NCBI GenBank assembly: GCA_023678885.1 | Contig: CM042962.1 | Coordinates: 29,378,677-29,442,676 of the forward strand | Source of the DNA: Pogostemon cablin | Lineage: Eukaryota > Streptophyta > Magnoliopsida > Lamiales > Lamiaceae | Length of the DNA stretch: 64,000 nucleotides | Direction: 5' to 3' | Shown: positions 1 through 11,464 of the stretch, in pieces | Numbering within the stretch: the first letter of the stretch is position 1 | Layout of the letters: every line of letters begins with the position of its first letter | The notes under the pieces: model-generated | The model's input: only the letters and a program-made list of their open reading frames with translations | What the model was told of the DNA's origin: nothing | Databases searched by the model: none | Program-made: the position numbers and the translations under genes

Positions 1-345
1 CCGTTTATTAATACATGTTGATTACACATACCCATTTAAAATTATTATGATGTTAGGACCAATAATATTAATTTAAAATTATTAATAATGGAGAAAATAA
101 TTTAATAATGAATTAATTATTAAAACTATATTATAATTTCAAAAAATTCGTAAAAAAATATATTATGATACTCATACCCGTCCCAAACCCGTTTATCAAT
201 ATCCTTTGATTACATATACCCATTTAAATTTTTATGATGTTAGGACCAATAATATTAATTCAAAATTATAAATAATGAAAAAAATAATTTAATAATGAAA
301 TAATTGTTAAAACTACATTATAGTTTCAAAAAATTCGTATAGAAA
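1..345. repeat. AT-rich tandem repeat, unit about 188 bp
   Basis: Two adjacent diverged units start at about 1 and 189. Both contain ccgtttat, the run ataccca, the phrase gatgttaggaccaataat, then ttaataatga and aaaaaattcgta. A partial third unit follows to about 420 (ataatgac, attgttaa). No coding sequence is seen in 1-600. Confidence 0.7.
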
Positions 346-854
346 TTTTTAATTTGTTAACAATGAATAAAATAATTTATAATGACTTATAATTGTTAAT
401 ACGACATTATAAATATAATTATAAAAATAAATCATAATATAAACTTAATTGTTAGTATCATAAAGAATAAATTAAATTTTGCTCAAATAAATAAGAGGGA
501 AACTTAAAATTTTAAAACTAAAATTAGTTAAATATGGTATCATTATGACAAAAATTAAATAAGGTATCATTGTAAAAATAAATTATCTGGTAAGAGAACT
601 GTGATACCTGAGCTTCTCACTACTCATGTGCCAATATAATTTAATTTGTGTTAAGTGCATTTTATAATTATTTGATAATTATGTGGAAATTATTTGATAG
701 TAATGTGGCAATTATATGACAGTTGTTTCTACATTTTATTTATCTTTACATTTTATTTGAGATATCTGTGATAAAAATGGTGATAATATGTGAATATATG
801 TGGATAAATATTTACATGCATTAGTTTGAATATATAATTAAATTGTCTTACGTG

Positions 855-862
855 TATAAATA
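855..862 (+). promoter_or_regulatory. TATA box in gypsy LTR
   Basis: TATAAATA in the context cgtgTATAAATA, about 250 bp into the LTR. The matching site is intact in the 3' LTR near 7432 and degraded to CATAAATA in the truncated LTR near 35937. It is the likely U3 core promoter; transcript start not determined. Confidence 0.6.
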
Positions 863-1228
863 TATTATTTCTTAATTATTAAGTATCACACGTGTTCTAG
901 TAAGAATAGTAGAAAGAAAGTGTACACGTATGTGTATTAATTTATAAATGTATTATATCTTAGTCATTAAGTATTGCACGTAAATCAAGAATGAATAATA
1001 ATAATAATAATAATAAAGATAAGGATAGAGGTAAGTCGGCAACCGACCTAACCTCTCTATTAATATCAATGAATTATCACCCATTTTGGGAATCAAATTG
1101 ATGGAGCAGTGGGGTGACTGCAAAACAAAAAGAGAGAGAGAGGGGGGAAGAAGAGGGTGTGTGCCAGGATGGGAGATATGAGATTAGTTACAGTTCTTTA
1201 CGGGGTTTATATTACAGTCAGAATCCAG

Positions 1229-2127
1229 GTAAGTAGAAGTCCAACTACAATGTATAAACATATGTTGTGTGTGAATTATTCGTGTTTAATACGTTGTAAT
1301 TCTATTATGAACTATTTGTTATTAGTTTAATTACGTTATGAATTATTTAGGATTAATTTGTGATACAAGTTGTGGATCTATATGATTTGAGATAATATCA
1401 TTGTCCTATATAGATCTGTGTGATCGAAAACTTTTGAATATAGATCTGTATAATCTGAGAATATATTGTTTATAAGATCTGTGTGATTCGAGATGAGGTT
1501 GTTATTCTAAAAAGGGATCCGTGTGATCCAAGGTGAAGTTGTTATTATATAAATAGATCTATGTGATTGAGGTGAAGTTGTTGTTTCAGAAGTGGATCTG
1601 TGTGAATTGAATTTAAGTTGTTGTTTTATTGTGATTAAATGTTGATATTGATATCGTAAATGGTATATAATGCATAATTAATTGCCCTGGTTGCATACCA
1701 TGCATAAACATGAAAAACGATTTCCCCAAAATTAATAAGATACTAATGGTGTGTGCGGCCACTATATATGCATCTCTATCAGGGTTCGGAAAAATTATTC
1801 CCGATACTTTATTCTGGGTTCGGAAAAATCGTTCTCAGTACTTTATTTGGGGTTCGGAAAAATCATCCCCACCACTTTGCCAGGGTTCAGAAAAATTATT
1901 CTCGATACTATATTCGGGGTTCAGAAAAATCATCCCCATTGAGCTCATTGGGGGTGCATATCATAAGTTTGTCGTGGGGATCCCGTAATGTGAACAATTT
2001 TCAAAATAAAAGAGACCAACTAGTAAGACTAGGAAATATGCGATAGAGAACTAAATGCATTTTCATGCACTGACATGCATGATTTCTAGTTACTGAAATT
2101 TTTGTCTCACTAGTTTATGCATTGTAG
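1229..2127 (+). other. Possible LTR leader intron
   Basis: CAG|GTAAGT is a perfect plant 5' splice site at 1229, and tgcattgtAG at 2127 is a plausible 3' splice site. The donor is kept in the 3' LTR (7855) and in the truncated LTR near 36456. Splicing would remove both tandem arrays from the leader. This is inference from motifs only. Confidence 0.35.
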
Positions 2128-2465
2128 GTGAGCCTGATGATGTTTGAGTTTGTGGTGTGTTGTGCAAGCTGTGGAGCTCCTACAGGGTTTTGAGCGGATG
2201 TACATAGATGACGACCTGTTGGGCTAGGCCGTGGGTTTATTTTGTTTCCGCTGATATTTTGGTTATGTAATATAATAAGTATTGTCACAAGTTTGTGTGT
2301 TTTGAAGTGGTGTTAGAAACTAGTTACGTATGTTGAACTGGTGTGATGGTTTTGGTTATAAATACATTATGTGGAAAAAAAAATTATATGTAGTTTTTAT
2401 AATGATGATTGTTTATGTAAATTAGTATTTGAATTATAAGTTATGTAAGGTGGGTCGTGTCAGAG

Positions 2466-2477
2466 TGGTATCAGAGC
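2466..2477 (+). other. Primer-binding site, initiator-Met tRNA type
   Basis: TGGTATCAGAGC, the usual plant PBS complementary to the 3' end of initiator methionine tRNA, lies 3 bp after the 5' LTR end and fixes that border. Confidence 0.9.
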
Positions 2478-2626
2478 ACGGTTTGGGTCCTACAGACTGT
2501 CTATGTACATAAGCTCATTCCTTGGGAGCGCAGCTTTGTATGTAAGTGTTATTTTAATTCTGTGTTGTTATGTGTTTTATAAATTATATTGGCCATTTGG
2601 TGTAGGACTCGTAGTTTGTAGACAAA

Positions 2627-3632
2627 ATGGTAAGAGCTGCAGGTGAAAGTTCTGAAGGGGATAGGACTGCTGAGTAAGCAACACCTACTGAAGAAAATAA
2701 TCGTGATGCGGTGATTACTCGACTGATGGAACTGGTAGAGCGCCAGTCACAACAGATACAACAACTTATTCAACAGAGAGATATGGGTGGACAGCCAGAG
2801 GGTAATGCTAATCAAGATAGACGTCAAGTAGAACGTGTGAAAATAGTTTGTGAAAGGTTTCGAAAGTTGAGCCCTCCGATATTTTAGGATGCAGTAGACC
2901 CCACAGAGGCGGAGGATTGGTTACGCTCGGTGGAGAATATTTTTCAATAGTAGAATTCCAGATAGAGACAGAGTGTTGTGTGCTTCTTTCATGTTACGAA
3001 GAAGTGCAGGCCACTGGTGGGATACAATTAAAAGTATCGATGATGTCACAACTATGACATGGGAAAGGTTTAAGGAGCTATTCAGGAACAAGTACTTTAC
3101 GGCACCAGTTAGAGCAATGAAGATTAATGAGTTTATACAGTTGAAGCAGGGTGGCATGTCAGTTACAGATTACCTTTGAAAGTTTGAGCAGTTGTCAAGG
3201 TTTGCAGAACACATAGTGAGTACAGAGGCACTGAAAGTGGAGAGGTTCGTGGAAGGCTTAAGGCCTGAACTTTACAGAGATGTGAATATAGCGGGATTGC
3301 ATGGAGCAACATACTCACAAGTTGCAGAAAGGGCCCAGATTGCTGAGCAAGCGGAGATGAGGATCAGACAAGTACATGCTATCAGACGTTAGATTCAGCA
3401 GAAACCAGTGCATCGGTTTGGGAGAGATGATAGGAGGCTGATGCTATTTCAGAGGCCGAAATCATATGTTCAAGTGGAGCAAGGACAGAGACAAGGAGAA
3501 CCAAACAAGCATCCCAAATTCGATTAGGGTAAAGTGCCACCAGCGCCGCCACTACCCATATGTCCTAATTGTCTTAGATCACATGGTAAGGAGTGTCAAA
3601 TTCCTCCAAAAATGTGTTTCACATACGGCTAG
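2627..3632 (+). pseudogene. gypsy gag, broken
   Basis: Capsid/nucleocapsid part of the polyprotein. A start codon at 2627 opens a frame closed after 16 codons by TAA (2675). The frame shifts once before 2973, where a recognisable retrotransposon gag domain begins (WWDTIK, then MTWERFKELF). Further stops are at 3177 and 3390. A zinc-knuckle region near 3560-3660 keeps its cysteines (CPNC, CFTYG, TTCPKK) but has TAG at 3630. Several stops could come from CAA, CAG or CGA by a single C-to-T change. In an active element this protein packages RNA into virus-like particles. Confidence 0.85.
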
Positions 3633-3641
3633 AAAGGACAT

Positions 3642-5684
3642 GTGACTACTACTTGTCCTAAGAAAGGGAAGCAAGGACAGCAGGGAAGAGCTCCAGCAAG
3701 AGTGTACACTTTGACGCGGGAGGAGGCAGATGTGAATCCATCAGTTGTCACGGGTAAGTTTTCTATTTTTGGCACTTCTACACATGTGCTATTTGATTCT
3801 GGAGCAACACATCCATTTGCGTCCACTGAGTATGTGAGGAAGTTGGGTAGAACACCCGACTTAGTAGAAGCTAATTATGAGGTGATGATACTTTCTGGTG
3901 AGTCAAAGCAGACCAATCAACTTCTTCGAGGTTGTGTTATTCCTATTGAAGGAAGACAACTCCTTGCTGATTTGATTGTGTTAAGTATGAATGATTATGA
4001 TATCATATTGGGGATGGATTAGCTGTCAAAGTACGGTGCTACAATAGATTGTCAGAAGAAATGTATCACTTTTTAGCCATTGGGGGGAGAACCATTCACT
4101 TTTATTGGGATCAAGAAGAACTTTAGATTTCCTGTAATATCAGCGGCAAAAGCACAGCTATTATTGGAAAGTGGTTGTGAAGAGTATCTGGTGAGTGTGA
4201 TGAATATTGAAGGACAGCAGTGTCTAGTTCTTAGTGATGTACCAGTAGCTAGGGAATACCCAGAGGTATTCCCAAAAGATCTTCCAGGGTTACCACCAGA
4301 CCGAAAAATTGAGTTTGTTATTGAGTTGCAATCGGGAACTGCTACTATATCTAAAGTGTCATACATTATGGCACCAGCTGAACTGAAGGAATTAAAGATA
4401 CAGTTGCAAGAGTTGCTAGACAAAGGATTCATCCAACCTAGTTTCTCACCTTGGGGAGCACCAGTTCTTTTCGTTCGAAAAAAGGATGGCACATTGAGGA
4501 TGTGCATCGATTACCGAGAGCTCAACAAAGTTACAGTCAAGAATATGTATCCATTGCCTCGCATTGATGATCTGTTCGATCAACTACAGGGTGCAACTAT
4601 CTTTTCAAAGATTGATTTGCGATCAGGGTATCATCAGTTGAAAATAAAGGAGGATATTCCGAAGACTGCATACAACACAAGGTACAGACACTATGAGTTC
4701 TTAGTGATGCCGTTTGATTTGATGAATGCTCCAGCATCATTTATGGATCTGATGAATAAAGTATTTCAAGAATTCCTCAATAAGTTTGTGATTGTGTTTA
4801 TCGATGAAATTCTGATTTACTCTAAGAATAAGGAGGATCATGCGCTGTACTTGAGAAAGGTATTAGAGATTCTGAAGGAGAAGCAGTTGTATGCAAAGTT
4901 GAAGAAGTGTGAGTTCTGGTTAGACCAAGTTGTTTTGTTGGGACACGTGGTATCAAGAGAAGGAATTTCAGTGGATCTAAATAAAGTAAAAACAATCTAT
5001 AATTAGCCACAACCCTCAAATCCCACTGAGGTTCGTAGCTTTCTTGGATTGGCGGGATATTATCGAAGGTTTGTTGAAGGATTTTCTAAGATTGCTTCAC
5101 CATTAACACAGTTAACTAGGAAGAATGTGAGGTTCACATGGACGGAGGCATGTGAACAAAGTTTTCAGGAATTGAAGAGACGGTTGACATCAGCACCTAT
5201 CTTAACTATTCCTACGGAGACATGAAACTTCAAGGTTTACAGTGATTCCTCGAAGAATGGTCTTGGATGTGTACTGATGTAGAATGGGAAAGTGATAGCA
5301 TATGCATCCAGACAGTTAAGTGAGTACGAGAAGAACTACCCTACCCATGATTTGGAGTGAGCCACAGTGGTGTTTGCACTCAAAATTTGGAGGCATTATT
5401 TGTATGGGGAACGTTGTGAAATCTATACTGATCATAAGAGTTTGAAGTACTTCTTTACTCAGAAAGAATTGAACATGAGGCAGAGAAAATGGTTGGAACT
5501 GGTAAAGGACTACGACTGTGTTATCAATTATCATCCGGGTAAAGCCAATGTCATTGCTGATGCATTGAGCCGAAAGACAATACAGAGTGTAGCTGCTATG
5601 ACCCTAAATCGGAAATTAGAGTTGCTTGATTTGCAAAGGATGGGGTGGAGATCATTCATGAAGGATCGTTGGAAGCAAAGATGA
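3642..5684 (+). pseudogene. gypsy protease, reverse transcriptase and RNase H, broken
   Basis: An aspartic protease is visible near 3790 (FDSGATH), ending at TAG 4020. A 308-codon open stretch (4080-5006) holds the reverse transcriptase: KKDGTLRMCIDYRELNK, then KIDLRSGYHQ, then FIDEILIYS. The second catalytic aspartate of the usual F-x-D-D box is glutamate here (GAA at 4806-4808), which should damage catalysis. RNase H follows in pieces, broken by stops near 5004, 5224, 5280 and 5356, and resumes with TDHKSLKYFF at about 5430 and NVIADALSR at about 5550. The order protease-RT-RNase H is the gypsy order. Confidence 0.9.
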
Positions 5685-7135
5685 CAGCTTTGTCACTTCG
5701 ACCAACTTTGATGGATAAGATTCGATGGGGACAAAAGGTGGATAAATTGTTTGACAAGATAAGGAATGATATCAGCTCTGGAAAATCTTCTGACTTTCAA
5801 ATAACAGATGATGGCATGATTCACTATAGAGACCGATTATGTGTACCTAAAGTGGATAACATTCGAAAAGAAGTGATGGCGGAAGCTTATTCAACACCGT
5901 ACTCTGTACATCCAAGAGCTACTAAGATGTATAGAGATTTGAAGTTACATTATTGGTGGTCAGGGATGAAGAGATATGTCGCTCAATATGTGGAGCAATG
6001 TTTGACTTGTCAGCAAGTCAAAGCCGAGCATCAGAGACCCACAGGAACTTTACTGCCTTTATTTATTCCAGAGTGGAAGTGGAAAAATATCACTATGGAT
6101 TTTATTATCGGGCTACCAAAGACAGTGAAAGGTCACGATGTCATTTGGGTTATCGTGGATCGATTGAATAAGTCAGCTCATTTTCTTTCTATTTGCTCTA
6201 CGTATTCCATAGATCGTTATGCCCAACTATATATACAAGAGATTGTCAGACTCCATGGACTACCACTTACTATTGTGTCGGACAGAGATACGAGATTCTT
6301 GTCTACTTTTTGGAAGAGTTTGCATAAGGCATTAGGGACACAGTTATCTTTCATTACAGCATTCCATCCACAAACAGATGTTCAATCGGAGCGTACGATA
6401 TAAATTTTGGAGGATATGCTTAGAGCATGTGTGTTGGATTTTCAAGGTCAGTGGAGTAAAATTTTGCCTCTGATAGAGTTCTCGTACAACAACAGTTATC
6501 AGTCTACTATCAGGATGACTCTATATGAAGTATTGTACAGAAGGAAGTATAGATCTCCAGTACATTGGGATGAAGTTGGAGAAAGGAAGCTTTTTGGTTC
6601 AGACTTGATTCGTGAAATGACAGAAGCTGTAACACAGATTAGAGAGAAGATGAAAGTTGCTCAGGATCGGCAGAAGAGTTATGCAGACAAATGGAGAAGA
6701 GAGTTGGAATTTAAGGTAGGTGATCAGGTATTCTTGAAGGTATGTCCAATGAAAGGAATAATGCGATTTGGAAGGAAAGGGAAACTCAGTCCAAGATATG
6801 TTGGTCCATTCACTATCATTGAAAGAGTTGGAAGTGTTGTCTATAAGTTGGAGTTACCAGCATCGATGTCAAGAGTACATAACGTGTTTCATATGTCTGT
6901 GTTGAGGAAATATGTTCTGAATCCATCTCATGTTCTCAGGCAGAAACCAGTTGAGTTGAAAGAAGATTTGAGTTATGAAGAGATACCGGTTGAGATTTTG
7001 CAGCGAGAAGTGAAGAAGCTCAGAAATAAAGAGATACAGTTAGTTAAAGTGTTATGGAGGAATCAACTACTTGAGGAGGCTACTTGGGAAAGAGAGGATG
7101 AGATGATGGCTAAGTATCCAGAACTATTCAGGTAA
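5645..7135 (+). pseudogene. gypsy integrase, one stop from open
   Basis: The zinc-binding HHCC region (HPRATKMYRDL to CLTCQQVKAEH) is followed by the catalytic core (MDFIIGLPKT, VSDRDTRF, FHPQTD) and, after TAA at 6401, by the rest of the core (CVLDFQGQW, IEFSYNNSYQ) and the C-terminal domain (LSPRYVGPF, VHNVFHMSVLRKY), ending EEATWERE, a chromodomain-like tail. Catalytic residues of the core can be seen, so the stop at 6401, again a possible CAA change, is the main break. In an active element this enzyme inserts the cDNA into chromosomes. Confidence 0.9.
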
Positions 7136-7160
7136 GTAAATTTCGAGGACGAAATTTTAT

Positions 7161-7173
7161 AAGATGGGGAGGA
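7161..7173 (+). other. Polypurine tract
   Basis: AAGATGGGGAGGA lies directly before the 3' LTR. It would prime plus-strand DNA synthesis and supports the LTR border. Confidence 0.75.
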
Positions 7174-7697
7174 TGTGGTACCCGAGCTTCTCACTACTCA
7201 TGTGCCAATATAATTTAATTTGTGTTAAGTGCATTTTATAATTATTTGATAATTATGTGTCAATTATTTGATAATAATGTGGCAATTATGTGACAGTTGT
7301 TTATACATTTTATTTATCTTTACATTTTATTTGAGACATCTGTGATAAAAATGGTGACAATATGTGAATATATATGTGGATAAATATTTACGTGTATTAA
7401 TTTGAATATATAATTAAATTGTCTTACGTGTATAAATATATTATTTCTTAATTATTAAGTATCACACGTGTTCTCGTAATAATAGTAGAAAGAAAGTGTA
7501 CACGTATGTATATTAATTTATAAATGTATTATATCTTAGTCATTAAGTATTGCACGTAAATCAAGAATGGATAATAATAATAATAATAAAAGATAAAGAT
7601 AGAGGTAAGTGGGAAACCGACCTAACCTCTCTATTAATATCAACGAATTACCATCCATTTTGGGAATCAAATTGAAGGAGCAGTGGGGTGACTGTGA

Positions 7698-7701
<4 letters not shown>

Positions 7702-7769
<68 letters not shown>
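7702..7769. repeat. (GA)n microsatellite
   Basis: A 68-bp run of GA inside the 3' LTR. The 5' LTR has only a short AGAGAGAG run at the same place, so the tract expanded after insertion. The Arg-Glu repeat frame across it is not a gene. Confidence 0.95.
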
Positions 7770-7772
<3 letters not shown>

Positions 7773-8404
7773 AAAGAAGAGGGTGCATGTCGGGACGGGA
7801 GATAGGAGATTAGTTACAGTTCTTTACGGGGTTTATATTACTGTCGGGATCCAGGTAAGTAGAAGTCCAACTACAATGCATAAACATATATTGTGTGTGA
7901 ATTATCCGTGTTTAATATGTGATAATTCTGTTATGAACTATTTGTTATTAACTTAATTATGTTATGAATTATTTGGGATTAATTTGTGATACAAGTTGTG
8001 GATCTATGTGATTTGAGATAATATCATTGTCCTATATAGATCTAGGGATGACAATTCCTGACACGACACTAGCACGATATGATAATTGCGAGTTAGTGTT
8101 TGACCTTATTGGGTTCGTGTCGTTATCGTGTCAATGCAATAAGGACACAAAATTTTTTTGTCGTGTTCGTGTCGGGTTCGTGTCAATCCATTAAACACGA
8201 TTAATATTAACAGATGACCCATTAACCCGTTAATAACCCATTAACATATTAACAACCCAATATAAATATAAAATTAAGTAAATATATAATAAAAATACTT
8301 ATTAATTATTAAAAAAATATTTATTTAAAAAAAATTAATTCTTTTAATTAGCATTTTTTTTTTATTTTAATTTTTTATCGTGTTGTTATCGTGTTGTGTC
8401 GTGT

Positions 8405-10146
8405 TGTTCTTAGTCGCATTTCTTGTAAAATGTGTAAGAGTAAGAGACTCTATCGTCAAGTACACGTGTAACCAAGTACAAAATTTATAGAATTGTCGCC
8501 CCAAAGGAAAAGTAAGCTTTAGGTCGTATCCGGACTTTCCATTGATTTATACTTTATAAGGATGATAGATTGAAGGTTTGGTATTAAGACTAATGATTAC
8601 TCTATCAGTTATCTATTGAACTTAACTAGCAACTAAATTATAACAACTATCAATCAAAGTGACAAAATGAATGGAATGAATGAAATGTATCTAAGAGAAG
8701 AGAGCAAGGCTAGCAGCATCATGGATAAAGTCTATGTAGACTCACACACACACATGCATTGATGATTTTCATATTATGATATTAAGGGCAATCGCATTTG
8801 TACCCCACCCTAACCCCTATGGCCAAGGTGATTAGGTTCTCAACTCTTTTACAAGTTTAAATCTCCTAAGATTGTTCTTACTCTCAATTCCCATGAAGGT
8901 ACTATGATCATAAGTTGGATTCCCCTCACTAGTTCATCACTAATGTTCTATCATGAGGTTCTAAGCACTTGAAGAGAATGACTTTCCTTCCTCATACTAA
9001 CCAAGTCATCTCGTGCAATCAGTGATTCATTAAACCACTATACATAATATTGGAATGGCCATCCTAACACTATGGATAAAAAATTTAACCGCACAAATCA
9101 TACATAAGATGAGAATAAGCATTCATGATAGAAAATATTCATAACAATCAATTCATCAAACATTTGGTGTGCAAAATCTACATATTTCCTAACCAATCAT
9201 ATTGCTAGCCTCACTTGAGGACTAGCCACAAAAGTTCATTACAAATTCACTATAATCCATGGTATGCTCCATATGAGCTAGATAATGAAGAAAATAACAA
9301 AATGAAGACGAGTTTGCTCTCCGATGGTGAACTTCCTCCTCCTTGATCATGCCAAATTCTTCAACCAAATGTGATTTTCTTCTCTTAGATATGTGGATGG
9401 AATGATGTATGGATGGATTATGAAGATAAAAAGTGGATTTGATGTGTGGAAGGTGATGAGATGAATCGGATGAAGTGTGTGTAAAATGTAGTGTGGAGTG
9501 TGTGTAACTGCTCTAATCTGATCTCTAATGAATCTCTCCCTCTAATTTTGTACAAATCACCCTTTTATATCATTAATGGACCTTCTAGAAGCTTCCAGAA
9601 CTTTCTCAAAACTGCACAGGTTTTTGAACCTACACGGCTCGCGTAGCAGCGCACGGCCCGTGTAGGGAACAACTACTTCGGCGTGTTGTGCGTGCTTTCA
9701 GACACGGCTCGAGCTGTGCTACACAGCCTTGGTTGTGGACGTGTAGCATTTTCTGATGACAATACACGACTTCTTCTTACAGGGCCGTGTTTCGCACACG
9801 GGGCGTGCAGCAACGCACGGCCCGTACACCAGCACACGACCTTTCTCCTGGGCGAGTAGTGATTTTTGATGTTAGTACACGGCCACTTTGGACAGGGTCG
9901 TGTTTCGCACACGTCCCGTGTCCGGTCGTGCCCTGTACTTACGTCTCTGTTTTGCTCCCGACTCCATTTTTCTCTATTTCTTGACCTGTTTTACACACAT
10001 TTAAGCTCATTTACACAATTTTATCAATTCATACCACATTTCTCATAATTACATAAACTCCACCAAAAGTCACTCAAATACGGATAAAAACATCAGAAAA
10101 TCCACAAACAAAGACACTAAAATTTAGGTGAAAATGACAATGATCA
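8405..10146 (-). mobile_element. Solo LTR of a Tat/Athila-type gypsy family, reverse orientation
   Basis: Starts TGTTCTTAG, ends CAATGATCA and is flanked by a perfect 5-bp duplication CGTGT (8400-8404 and 10147-10151), so it is a 1.74-kb LTR left after recombination. Orientation is inferred from the TATA box on the minus strand and the layout shared with the LTRs at 40029 and 55335. Positions 9640-9925 are strikingly GC-rich and iterate cacggcccgtgt/cacggctcg words. Small open frames over that part are not convincing genes. Confidence 0.8.
9562..9605 (-). promoter_or_regulatory. Heat-shock element next to TATA box in solo LTR
   Basis: Plus-strand 9583-9605 reads TTC-ta-GAA-gc-TTC-ca-GAA-ct-TTC: five perfectly spaced alternating units of the heat-shock-factor site. 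On the minus strand it lies 13 bp upstream of TATAAAAG (9569 to 9562). The arrangement is that of a heat-inducible core promoter. Confidence 0.7.
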
Positions 10147-11464
10147 CGTGTCAACCCATTATATTTCATGTTCGTGTCGTGTCGAAACAAATTTTTATCG
10201 TGTCGTGTTTGGATTTGATCTTACCGTGTCGTGTCACTATCGTGTCGACATGAAACCCAATCAATTAGCATGAATTGCCACCTTTATATTGATCTGTGTG
10301 ATCAAAAACTGTTGAATATATATCTATATGATCTGAGAACATATTGTTTATAAGATCTGTGTGATTCGAGATGAGGTTGTTATTCTAAAAAGGGATCCGT
10401 GTGATCCAAGGTGAAGTTATTATTCTATAAATGGATCTATGTGATTGAGGTGAAGTTGTTGTTTCAGAAGTGGATCTGTGTGAATTGAAATTAAGTTGTT
10501 GCTTTATTGTGATTAAATGTTGATATTGATATCGTAAATGGTTTATGATGCATAATTAATTGCCCTGGTTGCATACCATGCATAAACACGAAAAATAGTT
10601 TCCCTAAAATTAATAAGATACTAATGGTGTGTGCGGCCACTATATATGTATCTCTGTCATGGATCGAAAAAATCGTTCTTGACACTTTATTCTGGGTTTG
10701 GAAAAATTATTCTCAGTACTTTATTCACCGATCGGAAAAATCATCCCCACCACTTTTCAGGGTTCGGAAAAATCATTCTTGGCACTATATTCGGGGTTAG
10801 AAAAAATCATCCCCATTGAGCTCATTTGGGATGCATATCATAAGTATGTCGTGGGGATCCCACAACGCGAACAATTTCAAAATAAAAGAGACCAACTAGA
10901 AAGATTAGGAAATAGGCGATAGAGAACTAAATGCATTTTCATGCACTGAAATGCATGATTTCTACTTACTGAGATTTTTGTCTCACTAGTTTATGCATTG
11001 TAGGTGAGTCTAATGATGTTTGAGTTTGTGGTGTGTTGTGCAAGCTGTGGAGCTCCTACAGGGTTTTGAGTTGATCTACATAGATGACGATCTGTTGGGC
11101 TAGGCCGTGGGTTTATTTTGTTTTCGCTGATGTTTTGGTTATGTAATATAATAAGTATTGTCACAAGTTTATGTGTTTTGAAGTGATGTCAGAAACCATT
11201 TACGTATGTTGAATTGGTGTGATGGTTTTGGTTATAAATACATTATGTGGAAAAAAAATTATATGCAGTTTTTATAATGATGATTGTTTATGTAAATTAG
11301 TATTTGAATTAAAAATTATGTAAGGTGTGTCGTGTTAGAAGCAAAGTTAACATGTTGTCTCTTGAGACTTGCATTTTCCTCCTTCAAAAAATTAAACACA
11401 TGAAAAATGGAGAAGGAATTCTATACATCCATAGGATGGATGTTATGGAAATAATACATGTTAC

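Larger units (their letters stand above)
602..2462 (+). repeat. 5' LTR of the gypsy element
   Basis: About 1.86 kb, starting TGATACCTGAGC and ending GTGTCA. It contains a TATA box, an (AAT)n run near 985, a purine-rich stretch near 1130, a strong splice-donor-like site at 1229 and two tandem arrays. The array at about 1411-1625 iterates agatctgtgtgat-type units of roughly 38 bp. The one at about 1783-1937 has five units of roughly 33 bp beginning gggttcggaaaaat. Short open frames over the second array reflect the repeat, not a gene. Confidence 0.92.
8043..10286. mobile_element. Non-autonomous hAT-like element
   Basis: Imperfect terminal inverted repeats: TAGGGATGACAATTCCTG on the left against TAAAGGTGGCAATTCATG read from the right, 14 of 18 matching. 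It is flanked by an 8-bp target duplication with one mismatch, tatagatc (8035-8042) and tattgatc (10287-10294), the hAT length. Subterminal regions are packed with CGTGTCGTGT-type words on both sides. Removing it restores the LTR. No transposase is encoded; most of the interior is a later solo LTR. Confidence 0.82.
602..11337 (+). mobile_element. Ty3/gypsy LTR retrotransposon, decayed, with nested insertions in its 3' LTR
   Basis: A complete but dead element. It has two homologous LTRs (602-2462 and 7176-11337, the second split by an insertion), a primer-binding site, a gag-pol region with the gypsy order protease, RT, RNase H, integrase, and a polypurine tract directly before the 3' LTR. The reading frame carries many stops and at least one frameshift, so no functional polyprotein can be made. 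LTR borders TGATACC and GTGTCA are supported by a solo copy at 51721-52901. No convincing 5-bp target duplication is visible (aactg before, gaagc after), so the ends may be altered. Two further truncated LTRs of this family lie at 35700 and 51721. Confidence 0.93.
7176..11337 (+). repeat. 3' LTR of the gypsy element, split by an insertion
   Basis: Segments 7176-8042 and 10287-11337 together match the 5' LTR in order. They have the same start (GGTACCCGAGC), the donor-like site at 7855, the agatctgtgtgat-type array (10290-10480), the ttcggaaaaat array (about 10658-10815) and the end near gtcgtgtta. The gap between them is the hAT-like insertion. Confidence 0.92.

Noticed and set aside
1710..2046. 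Overlapping open frames with repeated GSEK-type peptides
   Set aside because: All three frames are open because of the 33-bp tandem array in the LTR; the same pattern recurs in the 3' LTR without conserved protein.
7609..7956. 115-codon frame with an Arg-Glu repeat
   Set aside because: Translation of the (GA)n tract in the 3' LTR.
9640..9925. Regularly spaced cacggcccgtgt words resembling a CRISPR array
   Set aside because: Spacing is irregular, units are short and degenerate, and the stretch lies inside a plant LTR.
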